NCBI GenBank assembly: GCA_017449065.1
Contig: JAFSKF010000053.1
Coordinates: forward strand, 105,136-169,135
Direction: 5' to 3'
DNA from: Bacteroidales bacterium
Lineage (GTDB): Bacteria > Bacteroidota > Bacteroidia > Bacteroidales > UBA3663
Length of the DNA: 64,000 nt
The notes under the pieces: generated by a model
Told to the model about the DNA's origin: nothing
The model's database searches: none
What the model saw: the letters and a program-made list of their open reading frames with translations, nothing else
Made by a program: the position numbers and the translations under genes
Shown: piece by piece, positions 61,832-64,000 of the stretch
How the letters are laid out: each line of letters opens with the position of its first letter
How positions within the stretch are numbered: the first letter of the stretch is position 1

Positions 61832-62389
61832 ATGAGTGCGGTTATCTATATAGAGGGGACACAGGAACTGGATAATGGGGATTTACGAAAGGCCTTTGCC
61901 AAACTTTTTGAAAAAGAGTTGAAGGGCAGAATGCCCAAGATTATAATGGGTAACGGAAAGTGGCAGACGATAGATAAATTCCTTTTAACTCCTATAAAAG
62001 TAGGTGAAGTACGCTTTCTTTTAGTCGATTCGGATTCGCCAGTTTCGAACAAGACTGATATTTGCAAATATTTCAACAAGAAGGTTTCTAATCCTAAACA
62101 CGTTTGTGCAGAATACAATACTTATCTGATGATACAAGAGGCAGAGGCCTGGATTTTGTCGCAACCTGTAGTGCTGAAGAAGCATGGGATTAAGGTCGGC
62201 AAACTCTCAAAGAAAAATGTGATGGAGATTTCGAATCCAAGCGACTTAATAGCAGAAATCTATAAGGATAGTGGAAAAGAATATCATAAGGTAAGAGATT
62301 TCTGCCTGCTATTACCAGATTTGGATACAAGTGTTTTGAAATCTTATTTCTCAGATTTTAAGGGTTTAATGGAAACACTTGATAAGTAA
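61832..62389 (+). CDS. DUF4276-type Toprim-like partner of the ATPase
   Basis: A 185-residue protein with the acidic set of the Toprim-like DUF4276 group: VIYIEGTQELDNGDL (Glu8), FLLVDSDSPVSNK (about 62-74) and YLMIQEAEAWILSQ (about 100-113, Glu). The KGRMPKIIMGNG segment (about 33-44) fits that family. It would provide a metal-dependent nuclease or phosphotransfer site to the ATPase. Intact, unlike the partner at 54093. Followed by an acyltransferase gene 5 bases later, which may be on the same transcript. Confidence 0.8.
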   Translation: MSAVIYIEGTQELDNGDLRKAFAKLFEKELKGRMPKIIMGNGKWQTIDKFLLTPIKVGEVRFLLVDSDSPVSNKTDICKYFNKKVSNPKHVCAEYNTYLMIQEAEAWILSQPVVLKKHGIKVGKLSKKNVMEISNPSDLIAEIYKDSGKEYHKVRDFCLLLPDLDTSVLKSYFSDFKGLMETLDK

Positions 62390-62394
62390 TTAAG

Positions 62395-63009
62395 ATGAGT
62401 GTTTTGAATAAAGTGCTGCATGCTGACTATTCTGCCCGTTTCTTCAGGCTTGTATATGACTGGAGACGTTGGTGGATGCATGTATGCTACTCATTCTGGT
62501 ATAGTTTACTGGCTCGTCTGATGGGCGTGAAACTCGGAAGACGTGTCGCTTTTAATGGACCAGTTACTATTGACCGATTCAAATATAGTCGGATTGAGAT
62601 TGGAGATCGATGTGTTTTCAATTCGCATTGGCTTTTCAATCCGAGAGGCGTTAGTCGTTGTATTCTTCAGACCGCAACGGATTATGCCAGCATCGAGATT
62701 GGAGAAGGAACGGGCCTGTCGGGGGTGACGATTGTAGCGAACCATGCTGTGACTATCGGCAAACATGTTATTATCGGGGCCGGTGTGAAAATCGGTGATC
62801 GTGACGGACATCAGGATAGTTTGGGAACCCAGGATGCCCCGATTGTGATTGGTGATCATGTTTTCATTGGTATGAATTCCCTGATTTTGAAAGGAGTGGA
62901 AATCGGAGAGAACACTGTGATCGGTGCAGGGAGCGTGGTTGCCAAAAGTATTCCGGCAAACTGCATTGCTGCCGGTGTTCCCTGTAAAGTGATTCGTCAA
63001 AAAGACTAA
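62395..63009 (+). CDS. left-handed beta-helix acyltransferase
   Basis: A 204-residue protein. From about residue 45 hexapeptide repeats run to the end: AFNGPVTIDRF, IEIGDRCVF, IEIGEGTGLSGVTIVANHAV, IGKHVIIGAGVKIGDRDGHQ and IVIGDHVFIGMNSLILKGVEIG. The closing NTVIGAGSVVAKSIPANCIA is typical. It should acetylate a sugar hydroxyl using acetyl-CoA. It is in the polysaccharide locus next to a second acyltransferase, so glycan acetylation is the likely role. Confidence 0.92.
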   Translation: MSVLNKVLHADYSARFFRLVYDWRRWWMHVCYSFWYSLLARLMGVKLGRRVAFNGPVTIDRFKYSRIEIGDRCVFNSHWLFNPRGVSRCILQTATDYASIEIGEGTGLSGVTIVANHAVTIGKHVIIGAGVKIGDRDGHQDSLGTQDAPIVIGDHVFIGMNSLILKGVEIGENTVIGAGSVVAKSIPANCIAAGVPCKVIRQKD

Positions 63010-63017
63010 GATGAAAA

Positions 63018-63902
63018 ATGGATAATGGAAAGAGTGATGCAATTAGTGTATTAAAAGGGATAGGGATTATTCTTATGGTTATAGGCCATTGTGCCCCAGC
63101 ATCCTCGTTTGCATGCCAGTTGATATATGCATTCCACATGCCATTGTTCTTTTTTGCCAGCGGATATTGTTTCAAAGTAGAGTATTTAAGTAATGTCTTT
63201 TCGTTTATACGAAAAAGAATAAAGGGATTATATTTTCCATTTGTATTATGGGGAATCATTTTTACACTTTTGCACAATGCATTTTATTATGTAGGCATTA
63301 TAAATTCTGAATATGGAAGCGGCAATTTGGTAGCTGGGCCTTATAACCTATCAGATATTTTTCGCGGAATTACTTCATGTGCAGTATTTCGTTTGTCAGG
63401 ATATGAAAGTGTTTTGCTAGGAGCATTTTGGTTTTTAAGGACCATGTTCATTTCATCAATTTTTTTTATCTTTTTATCTTCAACTTGTTATCGGTTCATA
63501 CATAATGTGTTTCAGGCTGTTATTATTGTAGCACTAATTACGTTGTTATTGTCAATATGCGTTACATTATGCAAACCTAATATTCAACATCTTTTATACA
63601 GAGAACTTTTGGGAACTTTCTTTATTTCATGTGGTTATTTATTCCGTGAGAAAAAGTTTTTTTCGGAAGTGATTTGGCTATGGAGTTCGTGTTTAATTTT
63701 TACATTTGTTTTTTTAATGCATCATTGTGGAATGTCAGATGTAGCTACATGGAAAGATGCTATGAGTTTAGCTTCAACTGGTGTCTCAGGAACGATAGTT
63801 TTACTATTATTAAGCGAGAAAATGTCAGGATGTAATGGATTAATAACCCTTGGTAATAGAGGCGCAGATGAAAACTTCCGTGGGAGCCTGAGGCAGGCTT
63901 AG
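63018..63902 (+). pseudogene. acyltransferase family 3 membrane protein, truncated at its 3' end
   Basis: The 294 residues start with DAISVLKGIGIILMVIGHCA, holding the expected His, then FHMPLFFFASGY and several helices. The family pattern breaks at LITLGNR (63860): the usual last helix and IYLxH segment are missing. What follows (GADENFRGSLRQA, stop) is read from foreign-looking sequence. The last about 40-50 residues are lost. The gene was probably interrupted by an insertion whose edge lies at about 63861. It is AT-rich like the GT4 gene at 59406. Confidence 0.75.
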
Positions 63903-63947
63903 CCAAAAGAATGGCGCAGATATGATACATGAAGAAAGATTTTTTCG

Positions 63948-63955
63948 TACCTTTG
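63948..63955 (+). promoter_or_regulatory. -7 element inside the terminal element
   Basis: TACCTTTG, exact TAnnTTTG, only 4 bases before ATG 63960. If that ATG is used the transcript would be nearly leaderless; otherwise the true start is outside the window. Confidence 0.45.
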
Positions 63956-63959
63956 CACC

Positions 63960-64000
63960 ATGGAACAGCAAACATTAGGCATTGACAGAGATTTTTTCAT
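63960..64000 (+). CDS. start of an unidentified gene (cut by window end)
   Basis: ATG 63960 opens MEQQTLGIDRDFF and runs off the end. Too short to identify. A transposase of the element is a guess from position. Confidence 0.3.
   Translation, partial: MEQQTLGIDRDFF

Larger units (their letters stand above)
63861..64000 (+). mobile_element. probable left edge of an inserted element
   Basis: The acyltransferase stops matching its family at 63860. The new sequence has GGCGCAGAT at 63861-63869 and again at 63913-63921. A hairpin AGCCTG-AGG-CAGGCT (63885-63899) could block readthrough. A TACCTTTG promoter box (63948-63955) and an ATG at 63960 follow. The element runs beyond the window; no transposase domain can be checked. 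Confidence 0.4.

Noticed and set aside
1..64000. tRNA or rRNA genes in the intergenic gaps
   Set aside because: No cloverleaf-like or rRNA-like sequence was seen in any gap when read by eye on both strands.

Overview
The window is a stretch of Bacteroidota chromosome, most likely from the order Bacteroidales. The evidence is: promoters of the TTTG / about 20 bp / TAnnTTTG type with no strong Shine-Dalgarno sequences; lipoprotein signals; fused Wzz/Wzc tyrosine kinases; a single-chain glycyl-tRNA synthetase; an LruC-domain lipoprotein; and the gene run ftsX-DUF3098-uppP-truB-queA-folK. I cannot name a genus. No tRNA, rRNA or CRISPR array was seen.

Layout. (1) 1-7.4 kb: 3' part of a PgpH-like HD phosphodiesterase, a membrane protein and a CxxCH/PD40 lipoprotein on +. 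Facing them on - is an ECF sigma factor operon (sigma, small membrane protein, DUF4252 protein, outer-membrane barrel). (2) 7.4-13.4 kb: a beta-propeller glycosidase fused to a decayed sialate-O-acetylesterase module, then glyS with an FKBP lipoprotein, and a tandem rhomboid pair on -. (3) 13.6-24 kb: a long housekeeping operon on + (ftsX, DUF3098, uppP, truB, queA, folK, sppA, lpxK, purine nucleoside phosphorylase, thiL, mnmA) meeting nadB on -. (4) 25.7-36.1 kb: a first Wza/Wzc pair, ychF, an M23 peptidase, a C69 dipeptidase, an M24 aminopeptidase on -, and rpsU, with a candidate small RNA at about 33.72-33.79 kb on -. (5) 36.2-63.9 kb: a surface-polysaccharide locus. It holds a second Wza/Wzc pair, an ABC exporter (Wzm/Wzt, with other genes lodged between its halves), a CDP-glycerol-type transferase, GT2, GT61, GT4 and NodZ/FUT8-like transferases and acyltransferases. 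(6) The window ends where a membrane acyltransferase is cut off by what looks like the edge of a mobile element.

How it fits together. With Wzm/Wzt and two Wza/Wzc pairs, and no Wzx or Wzy seen, the polysaccharide is probably exported by an ABC-dependent route. UppP (undecaprenyl phosphate recycling) and LpxK (lipid A) lie nearby but in the housekeeping operon. Non-polysaccharide genes repeatedly separate the sugar genes: an AlbA_2/HATPase regulator, a Fic protein, an AAA-ATPase/PD-(D/E)XK protein and two separate ABC-ATPase + Toprim-like pairs (53.0-54.7 kb and 60.6-62.4 kb). The two ATPase-Toprim pairs are the best candidates here for little-described systems: they look like split OLD-type nucleases. 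Between 54.5 and 58.0 kb four reading frames appear broken (ATPase partner, a small hypothetical, GT61, acyltransferase), which means either local gene decay or indel errors in the assembly.
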